Position numbers and translations under genes: made by a program
The notes under the pieces: model-generated
What the model was told of the DNA's origin: nothing
The model's database searches: none
The model's input: only the letters and a program-made list of their open reading frames with translations
Assembly: GCA_947252755.1 (NCBI GenBank)
Contig: CAMXWV010000001.1
Coordinates: 248,001 to 312,000, forward strand
Direction: 5' to 3'
From: an uncultured Dermabacter sp.
GTDB taxonomy: Bacteria; Actinomycetota; Actinomycetes; Actinomycetales; Dermabacteraceae
Length of the DNA: 64,000 nt
In this document: positions 52,580 to 61,993 of the stretch, piece by piece
Position numbering within the stretch: position 1 is the stretch's first letter
Layout of the letters: every line of letters begins with the position of its first letter

Positions 52580-53405
52580 GGATCGCGGACACCGGGGCCG
52601 CATCAATCCCGAGCATCAGCTCCACCTGACGCACAGCCTGGCGCGCCAGCATATCCAGCCCATCCAGATACACCCGGGGCTTCAGCATCCCCTGCAGGGG
52701 TGTGGGGCGCGGGTCGTAGAGCACATCAAGGAAGGCCCCCACCGCAATCTGTTCCAAGGCGCTCGCCGCATGCTCCGCTCTCAGCTGCTCAGCGAGCGCT
52801 TCAGCGCCCGGCAGTGCGAGCGCGCTGATGAGCAGGTCCGCGTCGAGCGCTTCCCGGGCACGAACAAGCGGAAGCACCCGTACCGCAAGACCGTGCCGCC
52901 GAGCCCAGTCAGCCAGCGGCTTGAGCTTATGCTCAGCACGCGCCACCAGGCTCAACGACCTCACGCCGAGCTCATGCAGCGCCGCCACGGCGGAGAAGGC
53001 AGTTGCACCCGAGCCGAGCACGGTGCCGCTCGCCCCGGCGCCGTCCACTCCCGCATCGCGAAATGACTGGGCGATCCCCACCACATCCGTGTTGAACGCC
53101 GCCCAGCGCTGGCGGGCGCCTGCTGCGCGCGGCAGCGGAATCAGGGTATTCGCCACGCCGAGCTCCCGGGCGAGCGGATCGGTGGCGTCCGCTGCGCTCA
53201 GGGCCGCTTCCTTGTGCGGCATGGTCACACTGATCCCGTTGAATGCGTCGAGCGGGCCCGCCAAAGCCTCCAGCAGGCCGCCGCGCGGCACATGCACCCG
53301 CTCATAGCTCGCATCCGTGATGCCGAGCGCTGCGTAAGCGGCAGTGTGCAGAGCGGGTGAGAGCGAGTGCTGAACAGGATCACCGATCACGCAGAACCGG
53401 CGCAT
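52551..53405 (-). CDS. aroE: Shikimate dehydrogenase
   Basis: 284 residues. HSLSPALHTAAYAALG (substrate loop), VTMPHKEAAL with catalytic Lys, the Asp in FNTDVVG, and the nucleotide-binding VLGSGATAFSAVAAL identify AroE, which reduces 3-dehydroshikimate with NADPH in aromatic amino acid synthesis. ATG 53405 shares one base with the mltG stop (TGATG). Confidence 0.9.
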   Translation of the reverse strand: MRRFCVIGDPVQHSLSPALHTAAYAALGITDASYERVHVPRGGLLEALAGPLDAFNGISVTMPHKEAALSAADATDPLARELGVANTLIPLPRAAGARQRWAAFNTDVVGIAQSFRDAGVDGAGASGTVLGSGATAFSAVAALHELGVRSLSLVARAEHKLKPLADWARRHGLAVRVLPLVRAREALDADLLISALALPGAEALAEQLRAEHAASALEQIAVGAFLDVLYDPRPTPLQGMLKPRVYLDGLDMLARQAVRQVELMLGIDAAPVSAILTAARQATR

Positions 53406-54541
53406 CACTTCGTGCGCGCCCATTCCCGCCATTCCTTCACGTACTTCTCATGCTCAGCGTGCGTGGTGGCAAACTTCGTCTCACCCGTGTCCGTGTTGAC
53501 GGTCACCCAGAACAACCAGTCTCCAGGCGGGGGGTTAAGGGTGGCATCAATGGACTTCGCCCCCGGGTTTGAGATCGGACCGATCGGCAGTCCCTCATGC
53601 TTGTACGTGTTGTACGGCGAGTCGATCTGCCGTTCCTCCGGAGTGGTGGAGTAACCGGTGCGGGTATCCCCCACGGCGTAGGCCACAGTGGAGTCCACCT
53701 GCAGCTTCATCGGCGTGCCGTTGGCCTCGCCCTTGCCTGCGAGTCGGTTCTCGATTGTGCGCACCACCTTGCCGAAGTCTTCATCATGGCGCGCCTCGCG
53801 CTCCACAATGGAGGCGATGGTGAGAGTTCGGTGCCACTCTGACTCCGGCACCCCCTTCTCAGTGAGCGTGGACTTCATCTGGTCCACCATCATCGTGAGG
53901 ATCGCCTTCGCATCATCCTCCTCATCGATGTCATAGGTACCAGGCCACAGGTAGCCCTCGGCGCTCTTCGCTGGATTCTCCGGCACCCCGAGCGCGCGAT
54001 AGTCCTTCGCCGCTTCCTCAAAGTCCGCTACGGGAATGCCGGTGGCTTCAGACAGCCGCTCGAATACCACAGCGTTCGGACTGCCCTCGGGGATCGTGAC
54101 CCGCACACCGGCGCGGTTCGCCGGATCCAACAGTGCTTCCAGCGCAGCAGCGGAGCTCATCTCCTTCTTCAGCCGGTAGCTGCCCGCAGTGATCGTGGAG
54201 GCTTCCGGGTCATTGGAGAACAGGGCCACGAACCGGTCAGGTGATTTGATCACTCCCTTATCAACCAGGGTCTGCGCAATATCAGTGCCGCTGTCCCCCG
54301 GTTTGACCTGGATGATCTGCTCCCCGGTCCCATCGCCCTCAAAGTCATCTCCGCCCTTGCCAATGGAGATGTTAGAGCTCACCCAGCGATACCCCTGGTA
54401 ACCGCCAAAGCCGAGTCCAGCCACCACGAGCAGAACCAGAAGGATCGGCAGGACGCCGCGCATCCGGTTGGGCCGCCGCGGCGGCCGGCGCCGGGACTGA
54501 TCATCAGTCTCGAAGATGTCATCAAAGGACGAGTGCGACAT
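53405..54541 (-). CDS. mltG: Endolytic murein transglycosylase MltG
   Basis: 378 residues: a cytosolic Arg/Pro-rich tail, one membrane helix (about 32-50), a LysM-like part and the YceG catalytic domain with Glu in EGYLWPGTYDI. It cuts nascent glycan strands, limiting their length. The gene order ruvX-mltG-aroE is standard in actinobacteria. Eleven bases separate it from ruvX. Confidence 0.92.
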   Translation of the reverse strand: MSHSSFDDIFETDDQSRRRPPRRPNRMRGVLPILLVLLVVAGLGFGGYQGYRWVSSNISIGKGGDDFEGDGTGEQIIQVKPGDSGTDIAQTLVDKGVIKSPDRFVALFSNDPEASTITAGSYRLKKEMSSAAALEALLDPANRAGVRVTIPEGSPNAVVFERLSEATGIPVADFEEAAKDYRALGVPENPAKSAEGYLWPGTYDIDEEDDAKAILTMMVDQMKSTLTEKGVPESEWHRTLTIASIVEREARHDEDFGKVVRTIENRLAGKGEANGTPMKLQVDSTVAYAVGDTRTGYSTTPEERQIDSPYNTYKHEGLPIGPISNPGAKSIDATLNPPPGDWLFWVTVNTDTGETKFATTHAEHEKYVKEWREWARTK

Positions 54542-54552
54542 GTGACGGCTCC

Positions 54553-55068
54553 TCAGGCTGAACGGGACGGGTCATCGGCGCAACGGCGCAGCTCCCCCGG
54601 GAGCTCACCGGTTGCCCGCTGCTGGTCAAGAGCGGTCTGCAGGATCATAACCGCAGCCACCTGGTCCACCACGGACCGATGCTTCTTCATCTTTCGGCCG
54701 GAGGAGGTCAGAGCACGGTGGGCGCTGACCGTGGTCAGCCGCTCATCCACGAACCGCAGGTGGATCGCGTCGTCCGCCCCCTCCTTCAGGCGCTGGGAGG
54801 GCAGGTGCGCTGCGAGCTCGTCGGCGAAGTCGCGGGCTTTCTGCGCTGCTGCTCCTTCCTGTCCATTCAGCGACTTCGGCAGCCCCAGCATGATCACTCG
54901 CGCGTCCTCGTCGATCGCATAGGCGGCGATCTGCCGGGCAGCGGTCTCCCGAGGGAACGTGTCCACCGGGGTGGCGATCATCCCGTCGAGGTCCGATCGT
55001 GCACAGCCCACGCGGGCGTCGCCCACATCCACACCCAGCCGGGTGTATCGAGCCGGCAGGCCGTTCAC
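54553..55068 (-). CDS. ruvX: RuvX/YqgF Holliday-junction resolvase-like protein
   Basis: 171 residues, RNase H fold. Acidic active-site motifs VDVGDARVGCARSD, FVDERLTT and VDQVAAVMILQ are present. The family is implicated in pre-16S rRNA processing and possibly junction resolution. GTG 55068 overlaps the alaS stop by four bases. Confidence 0.9.
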   Translation of the reverse strand: MNGLPARYTRLGVDVGDARVGCARSDLDGMIATPVDTFPRETAARQIAAYAIDEDARVIMLGLPKSLNGQEGAAAQKARDFADELAAHLPSQRLKEGADDAIHLRFVDERLTTVSAHRALTSSGRKMKKHRSVVDQVAAVMILQTALDQQRATGELPGELRRCADDPSRSA

Positions 55069-57755
55069 GCTGACAGGGCTCCGCGCACGGAATCCAGCGC
55101 CGTCTGCGCCAAGGCCGGATCCCCGCCGCCGCCCTGGGCGAGATCAGGTTTGCCGCCGCCGCGGCCGCCCATCGCCTGAGCGGCGTCCTTGAGGAGCGCA
55201 CCGGCGGCAAGGCCCTGCTCACGGGCCGACGCGTTCGTCGCGATCACCATCGCTGCCTTTCCATCGGCTTCTCCGACCACTGCGACCACCGCCGGGGCTG
55301 CGTCGCCCAGCCGGTTGCGCAGATCATTGACCAGGGTGCGGATGTCTGCTCCGGTCACACCGTCCCCGGCGTGATGCGCGATCAGGCGCACCCCGTTCAC
55401 GTCGACTGCGGTTTCGGCCAGCCGTCCGGCTTCTGCCTGCAGCTGCTGACCGCGCATCGCCTGCAGGTTCTTCTCCATCTCCTTGAGCCGCTGCGTCAGC
55501 GACCGGACTCGTTCGGGGATGTCGTCACGGCTGACCTTGAGCATCTCAGCAAGCTGGGAGACCAGCGCGTGCTCCTTGGAGTTGTGCTGGTAGGCGGACA
55601 GGCCCACCAGGGCATCCACCCGGCGCACCCCGGAGCCGATAGAGGCCTCCGACAGCAGCTGCACGGAGCCGATGGAGCCGGTGCTGCTCACATGCGTGCC
55701 GCCGCAGAGCTCACGGGACCAGTCGCCGCCGATCGAGACCACGCGCACCACCTCGCCATACTTCTCGCCGAACAGAGCCTGTGCACCGAGCGCCTTCGCC
55801 TCATCCAGAGACATCTGCGAATCGGTCACAGGCAGGTTCTCCTGCAGCTTCTCATTGACGATGCCCTCGATCTGCTGCAGAGAGGAGGCGGGGATCTGCT
55901 GGTTCCAGCGGAAGTCGAATCGCATCCGTCCCGGAGAGTTCTCGGAGCCAGCCTGGGTGGCGGAATCGCCAAGCTCTTCGAGCAGCGCCTCATGCACCAT
56001 GTGGGTGGCGGTGTGGGCGCGGGCAATCGCGCCTCGGCGGTCCACGTCGATCGCAGCGACGCCGCTCTCCCCCGCGTGGATCTCTCCCTCCACCAGGCGG
56101 CCGCGGTGCACGGACAGACCCTTCACCGGCGCCTGCACATCGTCCACCTCAACGATCCCGCCCCCGGCAAGGGTGATGGTGCCCTGGTCCGCGAGCTGAC
56201 CGCCGGCTTCCGCATAGAACGGGGTGCGGTCCAGCACAAGCTCCACCGCAGCGGGCGCGGCTGCGGAATCCACAAGGGCACCGTCCTGCAGCACGGAGCC
56301 GACCGTTACGGCGGCGGTGTCATCCGTGTAGCCGAGGAACTCGGTGCGGCCCTGGGAGGAGAGGATGCTGCGGAACACCTCGGTATCGGTGTGGCCGGAC
56401 TTCTTCGCGCGGATATCAGCCCGGCCTCGCTCACGCTGCTCCTGCATGGCGGAGCGGAACCCGGATTCATCAACCTTCAGGCCGGCTTCCTGCGCCATCT
56501 CCAGGGTGAGATCGATCGGGAAGCCGTACGTGTCGTGCAGGGTGAAGGCGTCATCGCCGGGCAGCACCGAGGATCCCTGCTGCTTGAGGCCGCTGGCCAC
56601 CTGCTCGAAGATCTGGGTGCCGTGGTCCAGGGTGCGGCGGAAGGTGTTCTCCTCGGTGAAGAGGATGTCGCTGATGCGGTCATAGTCGGTGACAAGCTCC
56701 GGGTACATCGCGCACATCGCATCTCGCGCAACCGGCAGCAGCTCGGGCATCGCCCTGTCCTCGTAGCCGAGCAGCCGCATGGAGCGGACGGCACGGCGGA
56801 TCAGCCGCCGCATCACATAGCCGCGGCCCTCATTGCCCGGGCGCACACCATCGGCGGCGAGCATCATGGCGGAGCGCACATGGTCAGCGACCACGCGCAT
56901 CCGCACATCGGAATCCTCATCCTCACCGTAGGTGAGGCCGGTCAACTGCTGGGCTTTCTCGATCAGGGGGAACACCTGATCGATCTCGTACATGTTGTTC
57001 TTGCCCTGCAGAATGTAGGCGAGGCGCTCCACTCCCAGGCCGGTGTCGATGGACTTCTGGTCGAGCTCGCGGATCAGCGGGTAGTCCTTGCCGGTTCCCT
57101 CACCGCGCAGGAACTGGTCGAACACCAGGTTCCAGATCTCGATGTAGCGGTCTTCTGAGCGCTCATCGCCCGGCCATTCGCGCACCCGGCCGGACGGGGC
57201 ATCAGGGCCGAACTCGGGTCCCCGGTCATAGTGGAACTCAGCGCAGGGGCCGGCAGGTCCGGGCTGGCCGGTGTCCCAGAAGATCTCTTCGCGGGGCAGC
57301 AGCACAATGCGCTCCTCGGGGAAGCCGATGCCGTCCACAAGCGAGGTGCGGGCTTCGTCATCCTCTTCCCAGATCGTGACCCAAATGCGGTTGCGGTCCA
57401 GGCCGTAGCCGCCCTCATCCTGCGGCGTGGTGAGCAGCTCCCAGGCGTAGCGGATGGCGCCGTCCTTGAAGTAGTCGCCAAAGGAGAAGTTGCCGGCCAT
57501 CTGGAAGAACGTGCCGTGGCGGGTGGTTTTGCCCACGTTCTCGATGTCATTGGTGCGGATGCATTTCTGCACGCTGGCGGCGGTGGGCCAGGGGGCCTGT
57601 TCGGTGCCGATGATGTACGGAATGAACGGCACCATGCCCGCGATGGTGAACAGGATCGAAGGGTCGGAGGAGACCAGGGATGTGCTCGGCACGATTTCAT
57701 GGCCTTTTCTGGCGAAGAAGTCGAGCCAGCGGCGGTGAACCTCAGACGTCTGCAT
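55065..57755 (-). CDS. alaS: Alanyl-tRNA synthetase
   Basis: 896 residues, full length. Class II core with FFQMAGNFSFGDYFK and GGTELHRR-like motif 3 region, editing-domain zinc ligands in HTATHMVHEAL and CGGTHV, and the C-terminal DHHA1 glycine-rich domain (MGGRGGGKPDLAQGGG). ATG 57755 follows AAAGGA; upstream in-frame codons lack one. Confidence 0.95.
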   Translation of the reverse strand: MQTSEVHRRWLDFFARKGHEIVPSTSLVSSDPSILFTIAGMVPFIPYIIGTEQAPWPTAASVQKCIRTNDIENVGKTTRHGTFFQMAGNFSFGDYFKDGAIRYAWELLTTPQDEGGYGLDRNRIWVTIWEEDDEARTSLVDGIGFPEERIVLLPREEIFWDTGQPGPAGPCAEFHYDRGPEFGPDAPSGRVREWPGDERSEDRYIEIWNLVFDQFLRGEGTGKDYPLIRELDQKSIDTGLGVERLAYILQGKNNMYEIDQVFPLIEKAQQLTGLTYGEDEDSDVRMRVVADHVRSAMMLAADGVRPGNEGRGYVMRRLIRRAVRSMRLLGYEDRAMPELLPVARDAMCAMYPELVTDYDRISDILFTEENTFRRTLDHGTQIFEQVASGLKQQGSSVLPGDDAFTLHDTYGFPIDLTLEMAQEAGLKVDESGFRSAMQEQRERGRADIRAKKSGHTDTEVFRSILSSQGRTEFLGYTDDTAAVTVGSVLQDGALVDSAAAPAAVELVLDRTPFYAEAGGQLADQGTITLAGGGIVEVDDVQAPVKGLSVHRGRLVEGEIHAGESGVAAIDVDRRGAIARAHTATHMVHEALLEELGDSATQAGSENSPGRMRFDFRWNQQIPASSLQQIEGIVNEKLQENLPVTDSQMSLDEAKALGAQALFGEKYGEVVRVVSIGGDWSRELCGGTHVSSTGSIGSVQLLSEASIGSGVRRVDALVGLSAYQHNSKEHALVSQLAEMLKVSRDDIPERVRSLTQRLKEMEKNLQAMRGQQLQAEAGRLAETAVDVNGVRLIAHHAGDGVTGADIRTLVNDLRNRLGDAAPAVVAVVGEADGKAAMVIATNASAREQGLAAGALLKDAAQAMGGRGGGKPDLAQGGGGDPALAQTALDSVRGALSA

Positions 57756-57818
57756 CGATTGTCCTTTCCGTGGGCGAAAGCCCTGCATATCCAGCGCTCG
57801 GCCGGAAGACGAAGAGCT

Positions 57819-57864
57819 CGACGGCCCCGATCAGTGTACGCGGTCGTACCGATCGGGGCCGTCG
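57819..57864. terminator. Strong hairpin between rpsD and alaS
   Basis: CGACGGCCCCGATC and GATCGGGGCCGTCG form a perfect 14-base stem with an 18-base loop. There is no T-run on either side, so it may work as a GC-rich terminator or attenuator after rpsD. Confidence 0.6.
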
Positions 57865-57900
57865 ATGGATGCCTATGCGCTGATGGTCAGCGCGGCAGGA

Positions 57901-58524
57901 TCAGCGTGCGTAGTACTCGACGACGAGTGCCACATCGCAGGTCACGGGGACGTCTGCGCGCTTAGGGCGGGAGATGAGCTGTGCCTTCAGCTCGCCCAGG
58001 GTGACGTTCAGGTAGGACGGCACGGATGCAGCCACGTCGCTGTTGGCGCCCTCAGCGGCGAGCTGGAACGGCTCCATGGTCTGGGACTTCGGAGCGATCT
58101 GAATGGTCTGGCCCGGCTTCACACGGTAGGACGGACGGTCCACCAGCTGGCCGTCCACGAGCACGTGGCGGTGGGTGACGGCCTGGCGTGCCTGCAGGAT
58201 GGTGCGGGCGAAGCCGGCGCGCAGCACGAGTGCGTCAAGGCGCATCTCGAGCAGCTCCACCATCGACTCACCGGTCAGGCCCGGAAGCTTCTTGGCTTCC
58301 ACATAGGCGCGGTGCAGCTGCTTCTCTCGGAGCTGGTACTGGGCGCGCAGGCGCTGCTTCTCGGTCAGACGCACGGCGTAGTCCGAGTTCGAGCGGCGGG
58401 CACGGCCGTGCTGACCCGGCGGGTACGGGCGCTTCTCGAAGTACTTCACGGCCTTCGGGGTCAGTGCGAGCCCCAGGGCACGGGAGAGTCGCGCAGTACG
58501 ACGCGCTTTGGTGACACTGGTCAC
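57901..58524 (-). CDS. rpsD: 30S ribosomal protein S4
   Basis: 207 residues. The S4 N-terminal domain and RNA-binding S4 domain (LEMRLDALVLRAGFARTILQARQAVTHRHVLVDG region) are clear. The N-terminal zinc cysteines of some S4 proteins are absent (the zinc-free form). GTG 58524 follows GAGG with seven-base spacing. Here it is separate from the alpha operon, next to alaS, as in many actinobacteria. Confidence 0.94.
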   Translation of the reverse strand: MTSVTKARRTARLSRALGLALTPKAVKYFEKRPYPPGQHGRARRSNSDYAVRLTEKQRLRAQYQLREKQLHRAYVEAKKLPGLTGESMVELLEMRLDALVLRAGFARTILQARQAVTHRHVLVDGQLVDRPSYRVKPGQTIQIAPKSQTMEPFQLAAEGANSDVAASVPSYLNVTLGELKAQLISRPKRADVPVTCDVALVVEYYAR

Positions 58525-58582
58525 AGGGTTACCTCAATTTCGATGCGATGAATCCATTAGGCAGCCGCGGATTCAACTGACG

Positions 58583-58612
58583 ATTCTACGGTCTGCACAC
58601 GGCGTGGCTCAA
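58583..58612 (-). promoter_or_regulatory. Promoter of rpsD
   Basis: On the minus strand TTGAGC (58612-58607) and TAGAAT (58588-58583) are separated by 18 bases, a good principal-sigma promoter. The transcript would have a leader of about 50 bases before the GTG at 58524. Confidence 0.6.
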
Positions 58613-58638
58613 GCGCCGAGGCCCTGGCTCACAGCGTT

Positions 58639-60018
58639 TCACCTGTGCGATCGATCACCACGGGTGATGGCGCGCAGCTTCGGCAGCGCCTGCTGGATCT
58701 GCGCTTCGCGACCGCGATCGGTCGGCTCGTAGTAGTCCACGCCCACCAGATCATCCGGCGGGTACTGCTGAGCGGCCACGCCGCGGGGCGCGTCGTGGGC
58801 ATACACGTAGTCGACTCCGTGGCCGAGGTTCTTCGCCCCCGCGTAGTGGGAATCGCGCAGAGCGGGCGGGACTGACCGGCCTTTGCCGGCGCGCACATCC
58901 GCAATCGCGCGGTTGATCGCCGCGTAGGACGCATTCGATTTCGGCGCGGTCGCAATATGCACCACCGCCTGCGCAAGCGGGATCCGGCCCTCGGGCATCC
59001 CGATCATCTGCACGGCCTGCATGGCTGCGACGGCCACCTGCAGAGCGGTGGGATCTGCCATACCGACCTCTTCGCTGGCCGCGATCACCACCCGCCGCGC
59101 AATGAAGCGGGGGTCCTCCCCTGATTCGATCATGCGCGCCAGATAGTGCAGGGCCGCATCCGGGTCGCTGCCGCGCATCGACTTGATGAAGGCGCTGATC
59201 ACGTCATAGTGCTGGTCCCCGGTCTTGTCATAGGACAGCATCGCCTGGTTGATCGCCTGCGAAAGCACCTCGGGAGTGATCACCGGCTCGGGCAGCCGAA
59301 GGGCCGCCGACGCAGCCGCCTCCAGCGATGTCAGCGCTTTGCGCGCATCACCGCCAGCCAGTCGCAGCAGCGCTTCGCGCGCCTCCTCATCGAGCGTCAC
59401 CTCTCCCCCGAGTCCGCGCTCCTCCGCCAGGGCACGGTCCACGAGTTCACTGATGTGCTCCGGCTTCAGCGCATTGAGCGTCAGCACGATGGAGCGGGAC
59501 AGCAGCGGGGAGATGATCGAGAAGAACGGGTTCTCAGTGGTGGCGGCCACCAGGGTGACCCAGCGGTTCTCCACCGAGGGCAGCAACGCGTCCTGCTGGG
59601 ATTTCGAGAACCGGTGCACCTCATCGATGAACAGCACGGTTTCGCGCCCGGTGGTGCGCAGCCGGGAACGCGCGGCGTCCACCACCTGCCGGATGTCCTT
59701 CACTCCGGCAAGGACAGCGGAGACTTCCACGAACTCTCGATCGCCGAGCTGGGCTACGGCGTAGGCCATGGTGGTTTTGCCGGTTCCGGGCGGTCCCCAG
59801 AGGATCAGGGAGCTGGGTGCGGTGCGCTCGTCGTCCTCGGAGATCAGACGCATAAGGGCTGAGCCCTCAGCAAGGGCTTCCGGCTGGCCCACGATCTCAT
59901 CGAGCGTGCGCGGACGCATGCGCGCCGCCAGCGGTGCTCGATGGTCGACATTGCGGTCAGCAAGAGTGCGGGGGGCTTCAGCCGCCGAGGCGAGGGAGAA
60001 GAGATCGTCATCACTCAC
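58639..60018 (-). CDS. rarA: Replication-associated recombination protein RarA (MgsA family)
   Basis: 459 residues, AAA+ ATPase. Walker A WGPPGTGKTT, Walker B LFIDEVHRFSKSQQDALLP, and sensor ATTENPFF are present, as well as the C-terminal tetramerisation domain with SPKRSNA-like APKSNASYAAI and HYAGAKNLGHG. RarA acts at stalled forks. GTG 60018 is chosen because AGGAG lies six bases upstream. It overlaps the pyrD end by eight bases. Confidence 0.9.
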   Translation of the reverse strand: MSDDDLFSLASAAEAPRTLADRNVDHRAPLAARMRPRTLDEIVGQPEALAEGSALMRLISEDDERTAPSSLILWGPPGTGKTTMAYAVAQLGDREFVEVSAVLAGVKDIRQVVDAARSRLRTTGRETVLFIDEVHRFSKSQQDALLPSVENRWVTLVAATTENPFFSIISPLLSRSIVLTLNALKPEHISELVDRALAEERGLGGEVTLDEEAREALLRLAGGDARKALTSLEAAASAALRLPEPVITPEVLSQAINQAMLSYDKTGDQHYDVISAFIKSMRGSDPDAALHYLARMIESGEDPRFIARRVVIAASEEVGMADPTALQVAVAAMQAVQMIGMPEGRIPLAQAVVHIATAPKSNASYAAINRAIADVRAGKGRSVPPALRDSHYAGAKNLGHGVDYVYAHDAPRGVAAQQYPPDDLVGVDYYEPTDRGREAQIQQALPKLRAITRGDRSHR

Positions 60019-61138
60019 GGCGCACTCCTGAAGCGCCCCTGCGACCGGCGGGATCCTGGGCGAGTTCGCGACTGATCCGGCCCGGCCAGGATGGGCCTTC
60101 GTACACCAGCGATGTGAAACCCTGCACCAGGTCAGCTCCATGCTCCAAGCGGGTTCGGACGTCTGCTGAGGTGCGCACTCCGCCGGCGCTGATCAGCGCC
60201 AACCGGTGCGGCTGCCCGTCCGGGCCGGTGCCGTGACGGTGCGCGTCCAGAATATCCAGCACCTGGAGGGCGCGTTCGGCGAGGATCGGCCCGGAGAGGC
60301 CGCCGGGTCCGATCTGTTCTAGACGGGAGCGGTCGGTGAGCAGCTCGTCGGGCCGCACGATGGTGGTGTTGACGGCGATGACACCGTCCAGGCCGAGCTC
60401 CAACGCCAGTTCCGCCACCTGGCACACATCATCATCGTGCAGATCGGGCGCGATCTTCACGAACAGCGGCACGCGCCGGCCGTTCACCGCCGTGTTCTGC
60501 GTGTGCTCGCGCACCGCTTCGAGAATGGGCCGCAGCTCCTGCACCGCCTGCAGCGCACGCAGGTTCGGTGTGTTCGGGGAGGAGACGTTGATCGTCAGGT
60601 AGCTGGCGTACGGGGAGAGGAGCTGGGCGCTGAGCGCATAGTCGGCCGCTGCCTGCTCCAGCGGGGTGTTCTTGTTCTTGCCGATGTTCACGCCGATCAC
60701 AGCATTCTTGCCGGCCCGGCCAGCGCGGATCTTCTGCAGCCGTACGGCCACGGCGGCAGCGCCGTCATTATTGAAACCCATGCGGTTGATCAGTGCCCCG
60801 TCGGCGAGCAGTCGGAAAGCGCGGGGGCGTTCATTGCCGGGCTGGGGGCGCGGGGTCACAGTGCCGATCTCTACATGGGTGAAGCCCATGTCCAGGAGCG
60901 CGAGCGGCACCTGCGCGTTCTTATCGAAGCCGGCAGCGAGTCCGAACACGCCGGGAAAGCGCAGACCGGCCACCTGGACCGGCTGCTCCGCCGGGCCGTT
61001 GTTGAACAGGCGCCGGATCACCAAGGGGCCGAGTGGCAGCCGGTGCGCTGCGCTGAGCGCGCGAACGGTCCAGTGGTGGACATCCTCGGCGTCAAGACGG
61101 CTCAGAACATGCTGGAAGAAGGCGCTGTAGATGCTCAC
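60011..61138 (-). CDS. pyrD: Dihydroorotate dehydrogenase (quinone), class 2
   Basis: 375 residues. N-terminal helices for membrane-quinone contact, FGLAAGFDKNAQVPLAL, INRMGFNNDG, catalytic serine region NVSSPNTPNLR and FMN-binding ISAGGVRTSADV define class 2 PyrD in pyrimidine synthesis. GTG start overlaps the stop of the upstream membrane protein. Confidence 0.93.
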   Translation of the reverse strand: MSIYSAFFQHVLSRLDAEDVHHWTVRALSAAHRLPLGPLVIRRLFNNGPAEQPVQVAGLRFPGVFGLAAGFDKNAQVPLALLDMGFTHVEIGTVTPRPQPGNERPRAFRLLADGALINRMGFNNDGAAAVAVRLQKIRAGRAGKNAVIGVNIGKNKNTPLEQAAADYALSAQLLSPYASYLTINVSSPNTPNLRALQAVQELRPILEAVREHTQNTAVNGRRVPLFVKIAPDLHDDDVCQVAELALELGLDGVIAVNTTIVRPDELLTDRSRLEQIGPGGLSGPILAERALQVLDILDAHRHGTGPDGQPHRLALISAGGVRTSADVRTRLEHGADLVQGFTSLVYEGPSWPGRISRELAQDPAGRRGASGVRRE

Positions 61139-61569
61139 GCGGCCAGTCTACGTGCGCGGCGATGCTGCACCAGCAGGAATGATCCCGCGATCAGCGGCAG
61201 CACCAGCGGCACGTACCCGTACCCGCTGCCGAAGTGTGACCACACGGAATCACGGGGGAACAGCTGCGGCGCAGCAATGCTGAGCACGCCCACTCCAAGC
61301 ACACCGGCGAGTTCAATGCCGATCAGGGTCATCGCGGCGGTGAAGGGAACGCGTCGGCGGCCCATGAGGAGCGTCAGCGCGAGGTAGGTGAGCGCGGCGA
61401 ACAGTGAGAGCAGGAAGGCGAACGGCGCTGCGGAGAACTCGGTGAGGATCTGCACTAGGGACCGGGCGGTGGCGCTGAGAGCGAAGATGCCGTAGGCGAG
61501 GGTGAGGATGAGCCGAAAGCCGCGGGAGCCGTGGGCATCCGTGGCGGCAGGGCGGGGATCAGCGGTCAT
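61135..61569 (-). CDS. Hypothetical membrane protein
   Basis: 144 residues, four predicted helices (about 17-40, 47-65, 73-97, 115-133). No recognised domain. ATG 61569 follows AAGGG; upstream codons in frame have no site. One base after the next membrane protein's stop, and overlaps pyrD by four bases, so all three are probably one transcript. Confidence 0.7.
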   Translation of the reverse strand: MTADPRPAATDAHGSRGFRLILTLAYGIFALSATARSLVQILTEFSAAPFAFLLSLFAALTYLALTLLMGRRRVPFTAAMTLIGIELAGVLGVGVLSIAAPQLFPRDSVWSHFGSGYGYVPLVLPLIAGSFLLVQHRRARRLAA

Positions 61570-61570
61570 A

Positions 61571-61930
61571 TCAGAACCCTTCTGGCCAGATCTGCGGCAG
61601 ACGCATCGCCAGCACCACACCGGTGATCGAGATGACGGTGATCGCCAGCGAGCCCCATTTGCTGCGCTCCAGCAGACCCAGGTAGATGCCTGCGATCGGC
61701 ATGCACAGCCCGGTCAGCAGGTATCCCCAGTAGGTGATGGCCTCATGCGGAGCGCCGATGCCGAGTGCGCGCACAATGCTCGCCGCAAGGATCACCACCC
61801 ACATCAGCCCCACCAGGGCCTGCGCGCCGAGCAGCAGCAGGTCCGGAGCCAGGTTCTTCAGCACATACAGGAGTCCGAACAGACCAACCAGGATGCTCAC
61901 CGCTGAGGCGGCGATCAGAATGCCGGTCAC
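61571..61930 (-). CDS. Hypothetical membrane protein
   Basis: 119 residues, four predicted helices covering most of the chain. No charged domain or signal peptidase site. GTG start at 61930 with GGAGGAG a few bases upstream. Unknown function; with the next gene it may form a small two-component membrane module. Confidence 0.68.
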   Translation of the reverse strand: MTGILIAASAVSILVGLFGLLYVLKNLAPDLLLLGAQALVGLMWVVILAASIVRALGIGAPHEAITYWGYLLTGLCMPIAGIYLGLLERSKWGSLAITVISITGVVLAMRLPQIWPEGF

Positions 61931-61993
61931 GATTGGGTCTCCTCCTGAAGGTTTCCAGCGCGGAAGGCTGGAGCGCTCGCCTACGATAAATGC

